Assembly: GCA_947243795.1 (NCBI GenBank)
Contig: OX365932.1
Location: 496,001 to 560,000, forward strand
Direction: 5' to 3'
From: Saccharomyces uvarum
Taxonomy: Eukaryota; Ascomycota; Saccharomycetes; Saccharomycetales; Saccharomycetaceae
DNA length: 64,000 bases
Shown: piece after piece, positions 14,164-27,991 of the stretch
Position numbering within the stretch: the first letter of the stretch is position 1
How the letters are laid out: each line of letters begins with the position of its first letter
Position numbers and translations under genes: made by a program
The notes under the pieces: model-generated
Database searches by the model: none
Seen by the model: only the letters and a program-made list of their open reading frames with translations
Told to the model about the DNA's origin: nothing

Positions 14164-14539
14164 TGCAAACGAAGCTATTTGAAGCTCTCTCGCCGTTATT
14201 TTTATCAACCCTCCCCCAAAATATACATATTGGCGAACATCTCATACACTAAACAATCTTTTAGCACTTTGTCCAACTATCAATGGTTTTAATGCCCTCT
14301 GTTATATCTCTATGTTGATCACCAACGACGGTATTCAAGGAATATGAATCAAATTCATGGCAAATTTCAACTAGCATACGCACTTATTCGACATTGTTGC
14401 TAGAAGAAGACTCAATATCTGTATATAAATATATTAAAAAACTGATATAGTACTATTACCTATTTATAGAGGCATTACAAACCAAGTTGGGTGAAGTTTG
14501 GCTGCGATCCTGTTTTAACGAAGAAAAACCAAACTAAAG
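14164..14539. other. Intergenic ADK2-RAD3 (376 bp)
   Basis: AT-rich 3' region of ADK2 and RAD3 promoter. A TATATAAATATAT stretch near 14420-14435 could provide TATA-like or polyadenylation signals. Nothing else was recognised. Confidence 0.4.
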
Positions 14540-16873
14540 ATGAGGTTCTATATAGATGATTTACCAGTGCTCTTTCCTTACCCCAAGATATATCCTGAGC
14601 AATATAACTATATGTGCGATATCAAAAGGACTTTGGATGTAGGTGGAAATAGTATCTTGGAAATGCCATCAGGAACAGGTAAAACTGTCTCATTATTATC
14701 GCTTACAATTGCCTACCAAATGCACTATCCAGAACATAGAAAAATCATATATTGTTCACGTACCATGTCTGAAATCGAGAAAGCTTTAGTAGAACTGGAG
14801 AACCTTATGGATTATAGAACCAAGGAACTGGGCTACCAGGAAAATTTCCGAGGTCTTGGCTTGACATCAAGAAAGAATCTGTGTTTGCATCCTGAAGTCA
14901 GTAAGGAACGAAAAGGTACAGTAGTCGACGAAAAATGTCGTAGAATGACGAATGGCCAGGCGAGAAGAAAAGCAGAGGAAGACCCGGACGCCAATGTAGA
15001 ATTGTGCGAATACCATGAGAATTTATACAATATCGAAGTGGAAGATTATCTTCCAAAAGGTGTATTTTCCTTTGAAAAACTTTTAAAGTACTGTGAAGAA
15101 AAAACACTTTGCCCATATTTTATTGTCCGTCGTATGATTTCTCTTTGTAACATTATTATTTATTCTTACCATTATCTATTAGACCCTAAAATTGCCGAAA
15201 GAGTCTCCAATGAAGTTTCCAAAGACAGTATAGTCATTTTTGATGAAGCGCACAATATTGATAATGTGTGTATCGAATCTTTGTCCCTAGATTTGACAAC
15301 AGATGCGTTGAGAAGAGCTACAAGAGGTGCCAATGCATTAGATGAGCGTATTTCCGAGGTTAGAAAAGTTGATTCACAAAAACTACAAGATGAATACGAA
15401 AAATTAGTTCAAGGTTTACATTCTGCTGATATCCTTACCAACCAAGAGGAACCATTTGTGGAGACGCCAGTTTTACCTCAAGACCTTTTAACAGAAGCAA
15501 TCCCGGGAAATATACGGAGAGCTGAACATTTCGTTTCATTTTTGAAAAGACTGATAGAGTATCTGAAGACGAGAATGAAAGTACTCCATGTTATTTCAGA
15601 AACACCCAAATCATTCCTACAACATTTAAAACAATTGACATTTATAGAAAGGAAACCTCTTCGGTTCTGTTCTGAAAGATTGTCGTTGCTTGTAAGAACT
15701 TTAGAAGTTGCAGAGGTGGAAGATTTTAACGCATTGAAGGACATAGCAACATTTGCCACTCTTATCTCAACATATGAAGAAGGGTTTCTGTTAATTATTG
15801 AACCATACGAAATTGAAAACGCCGCTGTTCCAAACCCAATTATGAGATTCACCTGCTTAGATGCATCGATTGCCATCAAACCAGTTTTCGAAAAATTCTC
15901 CTCTGTTATTATCACTTCAGGGACTATATCACCATTGGACATGTACCCAAGGATGTTAAACTTTAAGACTGTTCTACAAAAATCTTATGCTATGACCTTA
16001 GCTAAAAAGTCGTTTTTACCGATGATCATTACCAAGGGATCTGATCAAGTTGCAATTTCTTCAAGGTTTGAAATTAGAAATGATCCTAGTATTGTCCGTA
16101 ATTATGGTTCCATGCTAGTAGAATTTGCCAAAATTACGCCTGATGGGATGGTCGTGTTTTTCCCCTCGTATCTGTATATGGAAAGCATTGTTTCGATGTG
16201 GCAAACAATGGGTATTCTTGACGAAGTTTGGAAGCACAAATTAATTTTAGTTGAAACACCAGATGCCCAAGAAACATCCTTAGCTTTGGAGACATACAGA
16301 AAGGCATGCTCAAACGGACGTGGGGCAATATTGCTTTCTGTTGCTAGAGGTAAGGTTTCAGAAGGTATTGATTTTGATCATCAATACGGAAGAACTGTAT
16401 TAATGATAGGTATTCCGTTTCAATACACAGAATCACGTATTTTGAAAGCTCGTTTGGAATTCATGAGGGAGAACTATCGCATTAGAGAGAATGATTTCTT
16501 ATCTTTTGATGCCATGAGACATGCTGCCCAATGTTTGGGAAGAGTCTTGAGAGGTAAGGACGATTATGGTGTTATGGTATTAGCAGACCGTAGATTTTCA
16601 AGAAAAAGAAGTCAATTACCAAAATGGATTGCCCAAGGTTTATCAGATGCTGACTTAAATCTTTCCACTGATATGGCCATATCCAACACCAAACAATTTT
16701 TAAGGACAATGGCCCAACCCACGGACCCTAAAGACCAAGAGGGTGTGTCTGTTTGGAGCTATGATGATTTAATGAAGCATCAAAATAGTAAAAACAACAA
16801 GGGGGGGTTTATTGAAAGCAAAAACAAAGGGGAACAAGAACAAGATGAAGACGAGGATATAGATATGCAATAA
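14540..16873 (+). CDS. RAD3: RAD3 ortholog, XPD-family 5'-3' DNA helicase of TFIIH
   Basis: A 777-residue Fe-S helicase (human XPD/ERCC2 ortholog) that opens DNA around lesions in nucleotide excision repair and is a structural part of TFIIH in transcription initiation. Seen: Walker A with Lys48 in PSGTGKT, the Fe-S cysteines spread over residues 115-191 (NLCLHP, EKCRR, ELCEYH, TLCPYF), the DEAH box in VIFDEAHNID near residue 233, and C-terminal helicase motifs V/VI (SEGIDFD, QCLGRVLRG). The C-terminal tail is acidic, ending in a Glu/Asp-rich run. Length is one residue short of S. cerevisiae Rad3. It ends tail to tail with BRR2, with 119 bp between. Confidence 0.97.
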   Translation: MRFYIDDLPVLFPYPKIYPEQYNYMCDIKRTLDVGGNSILEMPSGTGKTVSLLSLTIAYQMHYPEHRKIIYCSRTMSEIEKALVELENLMDYRTKELGYQENFRGLGLTSRKNLCLHPEVSKERKGTVVDEKCRRMTNGQARRKAEEDPDANVELCEYHENLYNIEVEDYLPKGVFSFEKLLKYCEEKTLCPYFIVRRMISLCNIIIYSYHYLLDPKIAERVSNEVSKDSIVIFDEAHNIDNVCIESLSLDLTTDALRRATRGANALDERISEVRKVDSQKLQDEYEKLVQGLHSADILTNQEEPFVETPVLPQDLLTEAIPGNIRRAEHFVSFLKRLIEYLKTRMKVLHVISETPKSFLQHLKQLTFIERKPLRFCSERLSLLVRTLEVAEVEDFNALKDIATFATLISTYEEGFLLIIEPYEIENAAVPNPIMRFTCLDASIAIKPVFEKFSSVIITSGTISPLDMYPRMLNFKTVLQKSYAMTLAKKSFLPMIITKGSDQVAISSRFEIRNDPSIVRNYGSMLVEFAKITPDGMVVFFPSYLYMESIVSMWQTMGILDEVWKHKLILVETPDAQETSLALETYRKACSNGRGAILLSVARGKVSEGIDFDHQYGRTVLMIGIPFQYTESRILKARLEFMRENYRIRENDFLSFDAMRHAAQCLGRVLRGKDDYGVMVLADRRFSRKRSQLPKWIAQGLSDADLNLSTDMAISNTKQFLRTMAQPTDPKDQEGVSVWSYDDLMKHQNSKNNKGGFIESKNKGEQEQDEDEDIDMQ

Positions 16874-16992
16874 TGCATTAGTACAGTAATTATATAGACT
16901 ATATATAAATGTGCAGTTATTAAAATAAATATCCACAAGGAAAAGTATTTTTTTTTTCTATCCATGAGATTACTTAGGACTAAATAATAGGC

Positions 16993-19900
16993 TTATTTCA
17001 CATTGATCTCAAATGATATTTCTTTATCTGCATCAAGGTATGAATCACAAACACACCAAATAGTTAAATTGTGCTTACCAGTTGGTGGAGTATCAAACTC
17101 TAATTCATAATTCTGAATTTCTTTATTTAAACTAACTTTCTTGATAGCGTAAAGTTCTTTCTTAGAAGCTTCACCTAAAACCAACCACCAGCTCTCTAAT
17201 TTATCAAATGGATATTTTTCAGATGTTACTTGTAGGCTGTCAGGTTCAAAGTCTCTTGTTAATTGTATTGAGATTTTTTGTTTTGCACCTGAGATTAAAG
17301 AACTCAAATTCTCCAAAGAATAGGTAAGTTCAACATTGGGATAGTTATTAACAAATGTGGCAACTTGAGCAAGTTGTGAATCATCGAGCGTTAGTATCTC
17401 GTCCCTCTCCTCGTCCTCAAGAGCCATTATATCATAAACAGTCTCAACGTTCATAGCTCTGCACTTCTCTAACATTTTTTTGTTGAAATGTGGAATCTGT
17501 CTCAATGGGTTATCAACATCCCAGACACCTTGAATGAGCATTTGCGTCAAATCCATTGCAGTAGTAGCATTTAAGTACCCGTTTGCTGAGAGAATATCAA
17601 CAATTACATTAATTAGGGGAATAGCCTTCTCCAAGATCTCTTTCAAATCATTTTGGAAATCGATGGGTAATTCAACACGCGAAAAATGTGCCTGTAACAA
17701 TGAGAAAACTTTAAAAGTCACAGACTCAGCAGAGACATTGCCAGCAAACTTTATCGGAAGCTTTTTACTTAGTCTGGAAAGTAAAGGTTTATCGCCTTTT
17801 CTTAGTGAGATATTTTCGAATTCTGTTGCTGTGGACAAAACATGCAGTATGTCTTTAAGTGTTGAACTATTTGATAAAGAAGAAACAAATAATTGGATAG
17901 TGAAAAAGGAGACACCATAATGAGAACCGATCAGCCCATTGTTCAAGACTGAAATTATTTCGAAAGCTTCTTCATCTTCCCCATTCGCTTCTGCGTTTAT
18001 TTCAGGGTCTTCGATTTCAATAAAGGAAGACTCAACTAAGTCGTTCAAACTGGTCTCAACTAAATCTGTTAAAAAAACTGATATGCCATATGAAGACGCG
18101 TCCTTTACACCGTAATAGCTTGGATTTCCATGGATACGACGATAAAAATATGAGTAAGTAAACCAATCAACACAATCCTGTTTACTCTGTATAATGGAGT
18201 TCGCAATCTCATTGTTGAAAGTATCATGGATAGTATATTGTAGAAAACTTTCGGTAGGCAAAGGCTCAGTTATGAACTTTTTGTAGTAAGCTTTCATGTT
18301 ATGACTCGTCAAAATCAAAGCTTTGCCCACCGCTGCACCATTGCTCTTTGTTAGTCCTACTATTTCCAATAATTCGTTTACGGTGTATGGCATATATTTA
18401 TGCTCTCTTCCGTCGTAAAAGTTCGTTCCTAGTACGATTACTTCATCAGATTTAGGAGCAAGAGCAGCACAATCCTTCGCAACGAATAAAATTGATAGTG
18501 CATCATATTTGTGCAACTTCCTTATAATTTTCTCATCATTTGACACCATCCCATCATATAGTATACCTACACCATATTTTAATGGAATCTTTAGTTGACT
18601 GTCGGTTAGCTTTTCAGCGAACGCTATAACCTGCTCTTCTTCAACATTCAGCATGTCCCATTCTACTGCCTTAGAAAATTTGATAAATGTAGACGCAACT
18701 TCAATACAATCCTTTCTGGAGGGCAAAATGACTGCGCTGCAATTCCCATTTGCTGCAGTAGCTAACACCGTTTCAAATGCAATATGAAGCATTGATGAGC
18801 TAAACGACAGGTGTTCAACGTCTTTGAATGATTGTATATTTATTTCAAGAGGATCAACTCTTTCGCTTGGAGAGAAATTGAATATGTTTGACTTTGTGAT
18901 ACCAACCCACTCGCTAAAATCACGAGCATTTGCCAAACAGTTCGATAAGCAAATAAACCGAATTTTCTTTTCAAGTTGGGTAGCTATAAATATCATTCTG
19001 GATATTAAAGTTTCATATACTGCACCACAAACACCTTGACTAATTTCGTGACTGTCATCATATATCATTAACTCCAAGCTTTGGATATTTTTCCTTTGCC
19101 TCCATCGACGTGACAAAAGTTCGAATTGTACTGGAGTGGCCAAGAGAACATGACTTCCCGCTAATAGCTTCAAATTTAAGGAAGGGTCATTCCCCAGCTT
19201 GTTAATAACCTTTCCACCAGCAAGATGGGATAACCTTTTATTCCAACTCGAAAGCACAACATCAATTTTTTCTTGTGACGGATCGATATAAACAGCTCTT
19301 CCTTTATTCTGTCTCCAATGATTTAATAATGCCAGTTCGGCTAAAGCAGTTTTACCCGAGCCCATTGCTGAGCCTACAAAAGCCGAGTCATTTGAGTTGT
19401 AAATAGTTTCGAAAGCATGACTTTGAATTCTGTTGAAAGTTTCAAATTCAAATACTTTGGAGAAATCATCGTTACCAACCTCTGAGGTCGGAATGCCGAT
19501 ATTTTCTAAGAGCGGAGTAGGAGCTGGAAATTTCTTTGGAAGTTTGAAATTACTAAAGGAAACTGGAATCTCGGATTCACTGTGCCACCAATTTTCGGAT
19601 ATTACTGTAAGAAAAAAATTTGGCGGTAAGTTATTTTGATCTTTCTGCTTTAATTCGTAGGTGAAGGACAACGCAAGCTCTTGCCCTATCATTTCTGGAG
19701 TGATCAATAGTGCGTCATGGAAAAGGATCGAATCACCGTCGGTGTCTTCTAACAAAAGCAAGAAGGGTTGAAGAGTACCATGTATATTCATATCCCACAT
19801 CCAACCTGCTAGTATTTCGACATTGAATCTGATAATACTAGGAGTAATTGGCTGAGCATTACATTTCATAGATACTTTAGGAAACCTTTTCAATAAATCA

Positions 19901-22900
19901 TAAACCTGTTTCCCATATTTTTCAGATCTGATTGCACGGCCAACCTCTGCGGGCGTCTCCAATTCTAGATAATCTCCCCAAGGTACTGTGGAAGCCTCCA
20001 GTCTTTTAACCACTTCAGCAGGACATCTCTTATACTGTCTCAAAGGCGAATTTGTTGCCCACATTCTTGTCGTGGCAGATCTACAAAGATTAAGCAGTAT
20101 CCGTGTTGGACGTCCCCAACCTCTCTTTAAACATATTTCGAACATAGCACGCAATAATCTTCCTGCATTTTGGTGAATAAACACCATATCAGAATTTAGT
20201 GCGAAACCCTCGAATTTCAATTGTGAGAAGTAAGATTGCAATAGCACATTCACTTTTGCTAAAGGATCATCGATGTCTTCTCTAATGGGAATAGGAGCTT
20301 TTTCTAAAAGCTGTTTCAGTTCTTTTTTCTCTTCATACCTTACTGATATGTACTTGAATTCTTCTGACATTGCAAATATTCTAAAGAGATCTATCTGGGT
20401 CGTATGCTCATCTAGCTCTTTATTGTATATATTCATGGATGTATGATTAATGTAAAATGCCGATGCTATACTTCCAAGATCTGTCGCTTCAATTATGTCA
20501 TTTTCTGCATCATATAAGACCAAATCTTGCTCCTTCAAAACGCAAAGAGCTGAATGAATTAAACTTTCTCTGTACTTTTTCAAGTTCTTATCCTCGGAGA
20601 TATCAGGTATTTTATAAAGGTCCGGGGAAGCTGACATTCTAACATATAAATAAGTATATGCCAGCCAATTTACAGCATCGCTTCTACGTTTGATATTACC
20701 AGCAACGATTTCAGCATTCAGATTATCAACTAATTTCGCAATGAATTGTGACTCTATGGGTAACTGTTGATTTAGAACCGAGAGGTAATATTGGACGTTT
20801 GATTGGTTTGTTATTATGATACCTTCCCCAAATGTGTCATATCTGGGCCGCCCAGCTCTACCTAACATTTGGAGAACATCTTGGGGAGAGAGTTGTTCCC
20901 AGGACCCCTTTTCAGGCGAATATACATCTGTTCCTTTTATAATAACTGTATGAGCGGGTAGATTAACACCCCATGCCAACGTTGCCGTACACACTAATAT
21001 TTGCAGTAATCCGTCAGCAAACAGATCTTCTGATAAAGATCTGTCGTTTCTGGCTAGTCCAGCATGATGCGTCCCTATACCACTTTCAATCAACTTTTTT
21101 AAACTAGGGTCAAGTACGTTCACGGCCTCAGTCTTTAGGATTTGCTTCGATCCTGCGTCATTTTTGATTAGTTTGTGGGCGAGATTTTCTTCAATGAACT
21201 TATTCTTTAACCATGTTGCAGTACGTGATGTTTCTTTCCGAGAATGAACAAACACAATTATCTGATTTCCTTCATTAATTGATTCCAAAACTTTTTCATA
21301 ACAAGCATCATTCATAGCTTTCAATTTTTTCATAGAGTTTTGCTCTTTGATACCACAAAATTGTTGTGATAGAGGGCATGGTCTAAATGAAGAATCAAAA
21401 TAAAATAGTCCTTCCTCAGGAACTCTTAAAAACCTCCCAACATCCTGGTAATTTGGTAATGTCGCGGACAGCCCTATAATTCTTGGACGCTCCTGGCTGT
21501 ACTTGGAAGCCCAAAATGTTCTGGCGACAATACTTTCTAGTACAGGGCCTCTCTCGTCATGCAGTAAATGAATTTCGTCTATAATCAGCAACCGAACTAG
21601 TTCAGTAAGAGCCGAATTGTTTGATTTCCTAGTAGTGATATCCCATTTTTCTGGCGTGGAAACTAATATTTGCGTCTCTTCAATTTGTTTCCTGCTAAGC
21701 CTGGAATCACCAGTCAATTCAGCAACTTTTATACCAAGGAAAGCTAGTCTCCTTTGAAACTCCCGAACTTGCTCTTGCACTAAGGCCTTCAATGGTGCTA
21801 TATAAACGATTTTGAATGCTGAAAGGTTCAGTTTTTTCGTTACTGTGTTATAAAAGCGGGACAAAGTTTTCAATACGGTTAATAAGGCAATATTGGTTTT
21901 ACCTGAACCAGTGGGCGCACATATTAGCATGTTTGAATCACCGTTAAATGCTGCAGGAAAAACCTTTGACTGTATAGGATTTAGGGATGTTGTTTCCGAT
22001 GAAGGAAATGCCTCCTGGCACCAATCTGGCAGAGAGGTAATTTCTGTCAATTCGTAATCAATAACGGGTTTCTTTGGAGCTGGAATATGTATTTCATCAT
22101 ACTGCGGTTTGACTCTTTTGAATGATCCTTCTGGTAGAGAAACTTTCGTTATAGTCATTAGTTTAGAGCTTTCGTCAAACTTTATCTTTTCCAAATCTAC
22201 AATAGGCGGTAGAATGGAGGTACTGTATAATTTTGCCCTTTTTGCAGCCGAATACCTCAACTTTTCATTGTCAGCACCAAGCTGACGTTTCGAGTTCACT
22301 GTTCCTCTAGCCTCGTACTGTTCCACGAGATAATTTAGACCATTGGCGACCATTTCATCTATCAAATTCGGTACGTCTTTTTCTGTGCTTTTTGCTAGGC
22401 GTATACCCCAGAAGATTGCTAATTTATTTTTGAAAATAAATTCAGCCAGCGATATATTTTCAAAATCTAACAAATCAACCAATTTCTGCTCTAGGGCTTT
22501 TGGATCGTGTTCAAGAGTTTTGATCTCATTTAAAATCTTTTCTGAAAGTTCTTGGATCATTGAAGTATCCTTATAACCAAGCTCGGATCGAAGCTTTCTT
22601 TGTAAGAAAAACTCATCAACTGAGTATATCGGAATAGCTTCAATGTTACTTTTCTTATGATCAGAGAGTTTAATTGTGTCGTTTTCAACATTTGGTAATG
22701 CTTTATTAATCCGAATTTTAGAGTTAGGATCAACGTTATCCTCTTCAAAATCATCTTCGTCATCATCAATTTGTCTCTCGAGAACATTCGCATTGTCGGA
22801 ATTATTTTCTTCTTCTTCTGCATCTGCTTCTTCATTATCAGCAAGAATCGCCACCGCTCGTTCAACGGTTTCGTTTGATTCAGCTTCATAATCGGTAATG

Positions 22901-23472
22901 TTTTTTGTAAGTTTGACTAGTTCGATGAGTTTTGAAGTTTCGATGTCAATACCCAGTTCGTCCTGAATGTTTTGCTTTCGTTTCTCAAAATTCCCAACTC
23001 CATTTTCTTCATCTTCCTTTAGCATTTTGATGAGTATGTCTGCAGTTCCAACAATAAGATCATGCGGTATATCATTGCCTAAAACTTCTGTGACCCATTG
23101 CAAAATTTGCTCGTACAATTCAATGCTTGAGGAATTCTTAGGGTAGTAATGCAGCCTAAAGTTGGAAGAAGCATCCAAAATAGTACTGTCCTGCTGAATT
23201 TTTTTTGATGAGGGCCTTTTCTCCCTCTTACCTACTGTACTATCAAGATCACTTTTCTTTTCAGGAGTACCACTGCGGACGTCCTTGCCCATATCTTTAG
23301 CGGTAATCCTGCCACTCATGGACTTTGGCTGTGAAATTTCCGCATCCCTTTGGGGGTTTTGGTTGGTATTTAAAAACCGCCTGTCTAGTTTTAACACCTT
23401 GTTTGACATCTCATCGTAGCGATAAATCTCTTTGATTTTCTTGGCTTTATCATTTGACTCGTGATCGGCCAT
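16993..23472 (-). CDS. BRR2: BRR2 ortholog, U5 snRNP RNA helicase
   Basis: A 2159-residue Ski2-like helicase of the U5 snRNP that unwinds U4/U6 during spliceosome activation. Seen: an acidic N-terminal region (Glu/Asp runs near 210-250), then two helicase cassettes. The first has canonical motifs: [12 protein letters not shown] in [16 protein letters not shown], and GRAGR in [12 protein letters not shown]. The second keeps AMGSGKT but has DDSH in place of DEIH and a degenerate motif VI, as in the known catalytically inactive C-terminal cassette. Each is followed by a Sec63-like unit. Divergent from RAD24 with 284 bp between the ATGs. Confidence 0.97.
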   Translation of the reverse strand: MADHESNDKAKKIKEIYRYDEMSNKVLKLDRRFLNTNQNPQRDAEISQPKSMSGRITAKDMGKDVRSGTPEKKSDLDSTVGKREKRPSSKKIQQDSTILDASSNFRLHYYPKNSSSIELYEQILQWVTEVLGNDIPHDLIVGTADILIKMLKEDEENGVGNFEKRKQNIQDELGIDIETSKLIELVKLTKNITDYEAESNETVERAVAILADNEEADAEEEENNSDNANVLERQIDDDEDDFEEDNVDPNSKIRINKALPNVENDTIKLSDHKKSNIEAIPIYSVDEFFLQRKLRSELGYKDTSMIQELSEKILNEIKTLEHDPKALEQKLVDLLDFENISLAEFIFKNKLAIFWGIRLAKSTEKDVPNLIDEMVANGLNYLVEQYEARGTVNSKRQLGADNEKLRYSAAKRAKLYSTSILPPIVDLEKIKFDESSKLMTITKVSLPEGSFKRVKPQYDEIHIPAPKKPVIDYELTEITSLPDWCQEAFPSSETTSLNPIQSKVFPAAFNGDSNMLICAPTGSGKTNIALLTVLKTLSRFYNTVTKKLNLSAFKIVYIAPLKALVQEQVREFQRRLAFLGIKVAELTGDSRLSRKQIEETQILVSTPEKWDITTRKSNNSALTELVRLLIIDEIHLLHDERGPVLESIVARTFWASKYSQERPRIIGLSATLPNYQDVGRFLRVPEEGLFYFDSSFRPCPLSQQFCGIKEQNSMKKLKAMNDACYEKVLESINEGNQIIVFVHSRKETSRTATWLKNKFIEENLAHKLIKNDAGSKQILKTEAVNVLDPSLKKLIESGIGTHHAGLARNDRSLSEDLFADGLLQILVCTATLAWGVNLPAHTVIIKGTDVYSPEKGSWEQLSPQDVLQMLGRAGRPRYDTFGEGIIITNQSNVQYYLSVLNQQLPIESQFIAKLVDNLNAEIVAGNIKRRSDAVNWLAYTYLYVRMSASPDLYKIPDISEDKNLKKYRESLIHSALCVLKEQDLVLYDAENDIIEATDLGSIASAFYINHTSMNIYNKELDEHTTQIDLFRIFAMSEEFKYISVRYEEKKELKQLLEKAPIPIREDIDDPLAKVNVLLQSYFSQLKFEGFALNSDMVFIHQNAGRLLRAMFEICLKRGWGRPTRILLNLCRSATTRMWATNSPLRQYKRCPAEVVKRLEASTVPWGDYLELETPAEVGRAIRSEKYGKQVYDLLKRFPKVSMKCNAQPITPSIIRFNVEILAGWMWDMNIHGTLQPFLLLLEDTDGDSILFHDALLITPEMIGQELALSFTYELKQKDQNNLPPNFFLTVISENWWHSESEIPVSFSNFKLPKKFPAPTPLLENIGIPTSEVGNDDFSKVFEFETFNRIQSHAFETIYNSNDSAFVGSAMGSGKTALAELALLNHWRQNKGRAVYIDPSQEKIDVVLSSWNKRLSHLAGGKVINKLGNDPSLNLKLLAGSHVLLATPVQFELLSRRWRQRKNIQSLELMIYDDSHEISQGVCGAVYETLISRMIFIATQLEKKIRFICLSNCLANARDFSEWVGITKSNIFNFSPSERVDPLEINIQSFKDVEHLSFSSSMLHIAFETVLATAANGNCSAVILPSRKDCIEVASTFIKFSKAVEWDMLNVEEEQVIAFAEKLTDSQLKIPLKYGVGILYDGMVSNDEKIIRKLHKYDALSILFVAKDCAALAPKSDEVIVLGTNFYDGREHKYMPYTVNELLEIVGLTKSNGAAVGKALILTSHNMKAYYKKFITEPLPTESFLQYTIHDTFNNEIANSIIQSKQDCVDWFTYSYFYRRIHGNPSYYGVKDASSYGISVFLTDLVETSLNDLVESSFIEIEDPEINAEANGEDEEAFEIISVLNNGLIGSHYGVSFFTIQLFVSSLSNSSTLKDILHVLSTATEFENISLRKGDKPLLSRLSKKLPIKFAGNVSAESVTFKVFSLLQAHFSRVELPIDFQNDLKEILEKAIPLINVIVDILSANGYLNATTAMDLTQMLIQGVWDVDNPLRQIPHFNKKMLEKCRAMNVETVYDIMALEDEERDEILTLDDSQLAQVATFVNNYPNVELTYSLENLSSLISGAKQKISIQLTRDFEPDSLQVTSEKYPFDKLESWWLVLGEASKKELYAIKKVSLNKEIQNYELEFDTPPTGKHNLTIWCVCDSYLDADKEISFEINVK

Positions 23473-23756
23473 TTTTAGCTTTTAAAACTGAGCTTTATAG
23501 CAGTTCTATAAAAATAGAGCTCTCCAAATTCTGAGGCTCTTTACCTACTTAAGCTTGTTAATGCTTATTTACTATTTTTCAGTAGAGATGGCATTAATAG
23601 CATAAATTTTCAATACTTTCGTACAATGCGATGTAATTTAGTAGATCATTTATATTGTTTACGTATATTGATATTTGATATGTAAGCACTAAAAGTAAGC
23701 GCAACGCAAATGATCTAAAGCCGACACTTTGTCATAGTTATCTGTATCCGAATGAT

Positions 23757-25733
23757 ATGGATAGCACGAATTTGAATAAACGCCCTTCACTACAGTACAG
23801 TCTCAGTTCGTTGGGTTCACAAATCACGAAATGGAGCTCATCTAGACCGACTTCGCCAGTGCGTAGGGCTAGAACTACAGAAAATGAGTTTAGTTTCAAG
23901 CGAGAAGAAGTCACTGACTCCCCAGGCGTTAATGGTTATAATGATAAACAATGGTATGAAAAATACAAGCCAACAAATTTGGAACAAGTGGCCATTCATA
24001 AAAGGAAGCTTCAGGATGTACGAGAAGCTTTGGAGGCCATGTTTTTACCTGATGCCAAACATAGGATCCTGTTGCTTTCTGGTCCCAGTGGATGCTCCAA
24101 AAGTACAGTTGTAAAGGAACTCTCAAAAGTTCTAGTTCCTAAATATAGACGAGAAAGCAACATAGCATCTCTTCGAGGTACCTCGAATCCTTCTGTTGTT
24201 ACTGAGTACAGAGGTGATTGCATAGTCAATGATGTTCCTCAGATGGAAAGTTTTAGTGAGTTTTTGAAAAGTGCGAGGTACCTTGTAATGTCTAACTTAT
24301 CGTTAATACTTATTGAAGATCTGCCGAATGTCTTTCATATGGACACCAGAAATCGCTTCCAGCAACTTATTTTACAGTGGTTATATAGCTCAGAACCTTT
24401 ACTACCTCCCCTTGTTATATGTCTAACTGAATGTGAAATTCCAGAAAATGATAATAATTACCGTACGTATGGCATTGATTATACATTTAGTGCTGAAACT
24501 GTTATGAACAAAGAAATACTGATACATCCAAGGTTGAAGAGGATAAAATTCAATCCGATCAATAACACTTTATTGAAGAAGTATCTGAAACTTATTTGTG
24601 TTGACAACATGGCCCTGTTAAAGAAAAATAATAAATGGAGTAAAAGAGAGGAAGTCCTAAGCCACATTGCCCAAGAGACGGGCGATATTAGGTCAGCAAT
24701 CACAACGCTTCAGTTTTGGGTGACCTCAAGCGGGGAGTTGCCGATATCGACACGAGAATCCACCATATCATATTTCCATGCTATTGGGAAGGTGATTCAC
24801 GGTTCGCATAGCACGAGCGATGATAACGAAATGATCAACACTCTTTTCAGTAGTGCCAATGGTTTGTTATCAAATCAGGATTACAAGATGGGTATTCTAG
24901 AAAACTACGGTACATTTAATAAAGGTAATTTCAATATTTCTGATGCGTTAACGATCGTAAATTGTTTAAGTGAGTGTGAAACAATGAATAGTTTACCGGA
25001 ATCAAATGAGTATGGTTTACGGAAAGTGCGAAAAACCTTTCGTAATATTGCCAAGGAGACTCACAACCATGGGACAGTTTATTTTCCGAGAGAGTGGAAA
25101 GTTAGAAAATTACAGAATACATTCAAAGTACAAGCCAAGGACTGGATAAATGTCAATCTTTACAAATATAATACAGTGCACCCATTTAGAGATGTAGCGC
25201 TACAGCTTGGTTATTACGCACCTTTAATCAGGAAATCACAAAGTTATAAGAAGAACTCCATACTATATTATTTAAAAAACCTTCCGACTGACTCTGTGGA
25301 GCTGAAACAAATATTGGAGAAGTTTCACGATACAATGCAAATTGAAGAAGATATTGATATGATGGATCGCATAGGCGGACCTATTGAATCTTTGTCTGTA
25401 GAAGACGGGCTAGCACCATTGATGGATAGCGATTATAGTAATTCTGATCATATAGAAAATCAGAAAAGGCGAAGGGATACAAGACTTCGTATGTTGATTG
25501 AACGGTACGAAAAAAATGTGATGACGACGGATGGAGGTTCTGAGAATGAAGACATTTCGTTTAATGATGACCCTATTGTGGACAGCGATAATGATAACAA
25601 TAAAACTGGCGACGATACATTTGGGAGAAGTGACGAGGATGAATCTCTTTATGAAATGCTATCCCAAAGACAACCACGCAATGCCTCAGTGGTTAGCGAG
25701 TCACTTTCCGATTCTGATCTGGAACTACTCTGA
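23757..25733 (+). CDS. RAD24: RAD24 ortholog, 9-1-1 checkpoint clamp loader subunit
   Basis: A 658-residue RFC1-like AAA+ protein that replaces Rfc1 in a clamp loader placing the Ddc1-Mec3-Rad17 ring on damaged DNA. Seen: the WYEKYKPTNLEQVA segment typical of RFC-family N-termini (residues 66-79), P-loop GPSGCSKST at 109-117 (Lys115), a Walker-B-like LILIEDLPN near 182-190, and a strongly acidic Ser/Asp-rich C-terminus. An out-of-frame ATG lies five bases before the chosen start. Length is one residue short of S. cerevisiae Rad24. Confidence 0.96.
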   Translation: MDSTNLNKRPSLQYSLSSLGSQITKWSSSRPTSPVRRARTTENEFSFKREEVTDSPGVNGYNDKQWYEKYKPTNLEQVAIHKRKLQDVREALEAMFLPDAKHRILLLSGPSGCSKSTVVKELSKVLVPKYRRESNIASLRGTSNPSVVTEYRGDCIVNDVPQMESFSEFLKSARYLVMSNLSLILIEDLPNVFHMDTRNRFQQLILQWLYSSEPLLPPLVICLTECEIPENDNNYRTYGIDYTFSAETVMNKEILIHPRLKRIKFNPINNTLLKKYLKLICVDNMALLKKNNKWSKREEVLSHIAQETGDIRSAITTLQFWVTSSGELPISTRESTISYFHAIGKVIHGSHSTSDDNEMINTLFSSANGLLSNQDYKMGILENYGTFNKGNFNISDALTIVNCLSECETMNSLPESNEYGLRKVRKTFRNIAKETHNHGTVYFPREWKVRKLQNTFKVQAKDWINVNLYKYNTVHPFRDVALQLGYYAPLIRKSQSYKKNSILYYLKNLPTDSVELKQILEKFHDTMQIEEDIDMMDRIGGPIESLSVEDGLAPLMDSDYSNSDHIENQKRRRDTRLRMLIERYEKNVMTTDGGSENEDISFNDDPIVDSDNDNNKTGDDTFGRSDEDESLYEMLSQRQPRNASVVSESLSDSDLELL

Positions 25734-25866
25734 TTATCAGTTGTGCAAGATTGGTTGGGATTATTCAGGCATATCTATTAATTTATGCATGCTACACCTT
25801 AGAATAAATAAATAAATATATATATATCCGTATGGATAAGATTAACGCTACGAAAGGAAATTATTC

Positions 25867-26601
25867 CTACTGAAGAGCATGCTGGAAAAATTCAGAATCT
25901 TCTTCTATGGATTCCTTGATAATGTCCAAACCACCTTGAAATTCCCCGTTTATGTACAACTGAGGGAATGTGGGCCAATCGGAAAACTTCTTCAAGCTCT
26001 GTCTAACATTGTCATCTCTTAGTATATCGAAAAATCCAAATCTTATTTGATGTTCTCTGAGGATACCCACCAACTGTCTAGAAAACCCGCATTTAGGTTC
26101 CGATGGGCTTCCCTTCATGAAGAGCATTACAGGCGCAGCCTGTACTAGCTTCGCTAACCTCGCGTTTATTTCTTCTTCTGTTTCTTCCTCCTCGTCATCA
26201 GAAGACCCACTGTTTTCTACATCCGAAGTGGATTTGGGTCCACTAGCATTGTTGGATATTGAGGCGGAACCATTGGAGAGAGTTTCTAAACTTCTCACAA
26301 ACTCCTTTGGATCCGCCCCTGATATTTCTTTCACAATAGTGTCATTTTGAATGAAGACAAAATATGGCACAGCTGCTATTTCGAAAAGGTCTGATATTTC
26401 AGTATGCTTGTCTGCATCTATTGACAAAAACCGTACATTCTCTTGGCTAACTTCTTCACTGATGGCTTCAAGTACCTGGCTCATGCTTCTACATGGCTCG
26501 GCCCATTGAGTTTGGAAATACAGAACAATGAGCTTATTAGCAGCATCTATAGTGGTTAATTGAGTGAATTGATCCTGGCTTGTTATTCTTATTACGGTCA
26601 T
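25867..26601 (-). CDS. GRX4: GRX4 ortholog, monothiol CGFS glutaredoxin
   Basis: A 244-residue cytosolic/nuclear monothiol glutaredoxin that binds a shared 2Fe-2S cluster with glutathione and relays iron status to Aft1/Aft2, together with Grx3 and Fra1/Fra2. Seen: an N-terminal thioredoxin-like domain with a WAEPC site (residues 33-37, one Cys lost as usual in this family), an acidic Ser/Glu linker at about 125-145, and a C-terminal glutaredoxin domain with CGFS at residues 171-174 followed by [16 protein letters not shown]. Length equals that of S. cerevisiae Grx4. The neighbours favour GRX4 over the paralog GRX3. Confidence 0.96.
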   Translation of the reverse strand: MTVIRITSQDQFTQLTTIDAANKLIVLYFQTQWAEPCRSMSQVLEAISEEVSQENVRFLSIDADKHTEISDLFEIAAVPYFVFIQNDTIVKEISGADPKEFVRSLETLSNGSASISNNASGPKSTSDVENSGSSDDEEEETEEEINARLAKLVQAAPVMLFMKGSPSEPKCGFSRQLVGILREHQIRFGFFDILRDDNVRQSLKKFSDWPTFPQLYINGEFQGGLDIIKESIEEDSEFFQHALQ

Positions 26602-26906
26602 CTGGCTTGAAGGGAAAAGGACTGATATAAAAACTGTACGTCAATGAAAAAAAATATATTTAGGGTCAGAATCCAAAAGCAACAGTACCTTTACCAGTGA
26701 AAGCAATTTGCGTCTATGGTCTTTAGAACCACTAAAAAAACCGATAGATGTGCTTCTTATATTCTATGTAGACTAAATATCTCGTCAGTTTCTAGATATA
26801 GTACCTTTTCCAAGAATCTGTAAAATAATTAACGTCGCGGGCTCTGCCAATCAGAAAGCGGGTCCTTACTAAACTTCCACGAGCGGCCGCTCATTGGCCG
26901 AGACGA
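26602..26906. other. Intergenic TMT1 3' end / GRX4 promoter
   Basis: 305 bp between tandem minus-strand genes. It contains an A-rich leader just upstream of the GRX4 ATG and a 12-bp perfect palindrome GAGCGGCCGCTC at 26881-26892, close to the TMT1 stop. Nothing else was recognised. Confidence 0.45.
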
Positions 26907-27890
<984 letters not shown>

Positions 27891-27991
27891 CTAAATCAAT
27901 TACTGTTCTTTCCCCTTATATAAAGGAAAATAAGGTAAATAAGCTCTCTCGGAAATCCAGAAAAAAAATCAGTACTTTAAATCGCGACCAA

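Noticed and set aside
26881-26892. GAGCGGCCGCTC palindrome (contains a NotI site) as cloning-vector or insertion scar
   Set aside because: The flanks read normally into the TMT1 3' end with no vector-like sequence; a natural palindrome is simpler.
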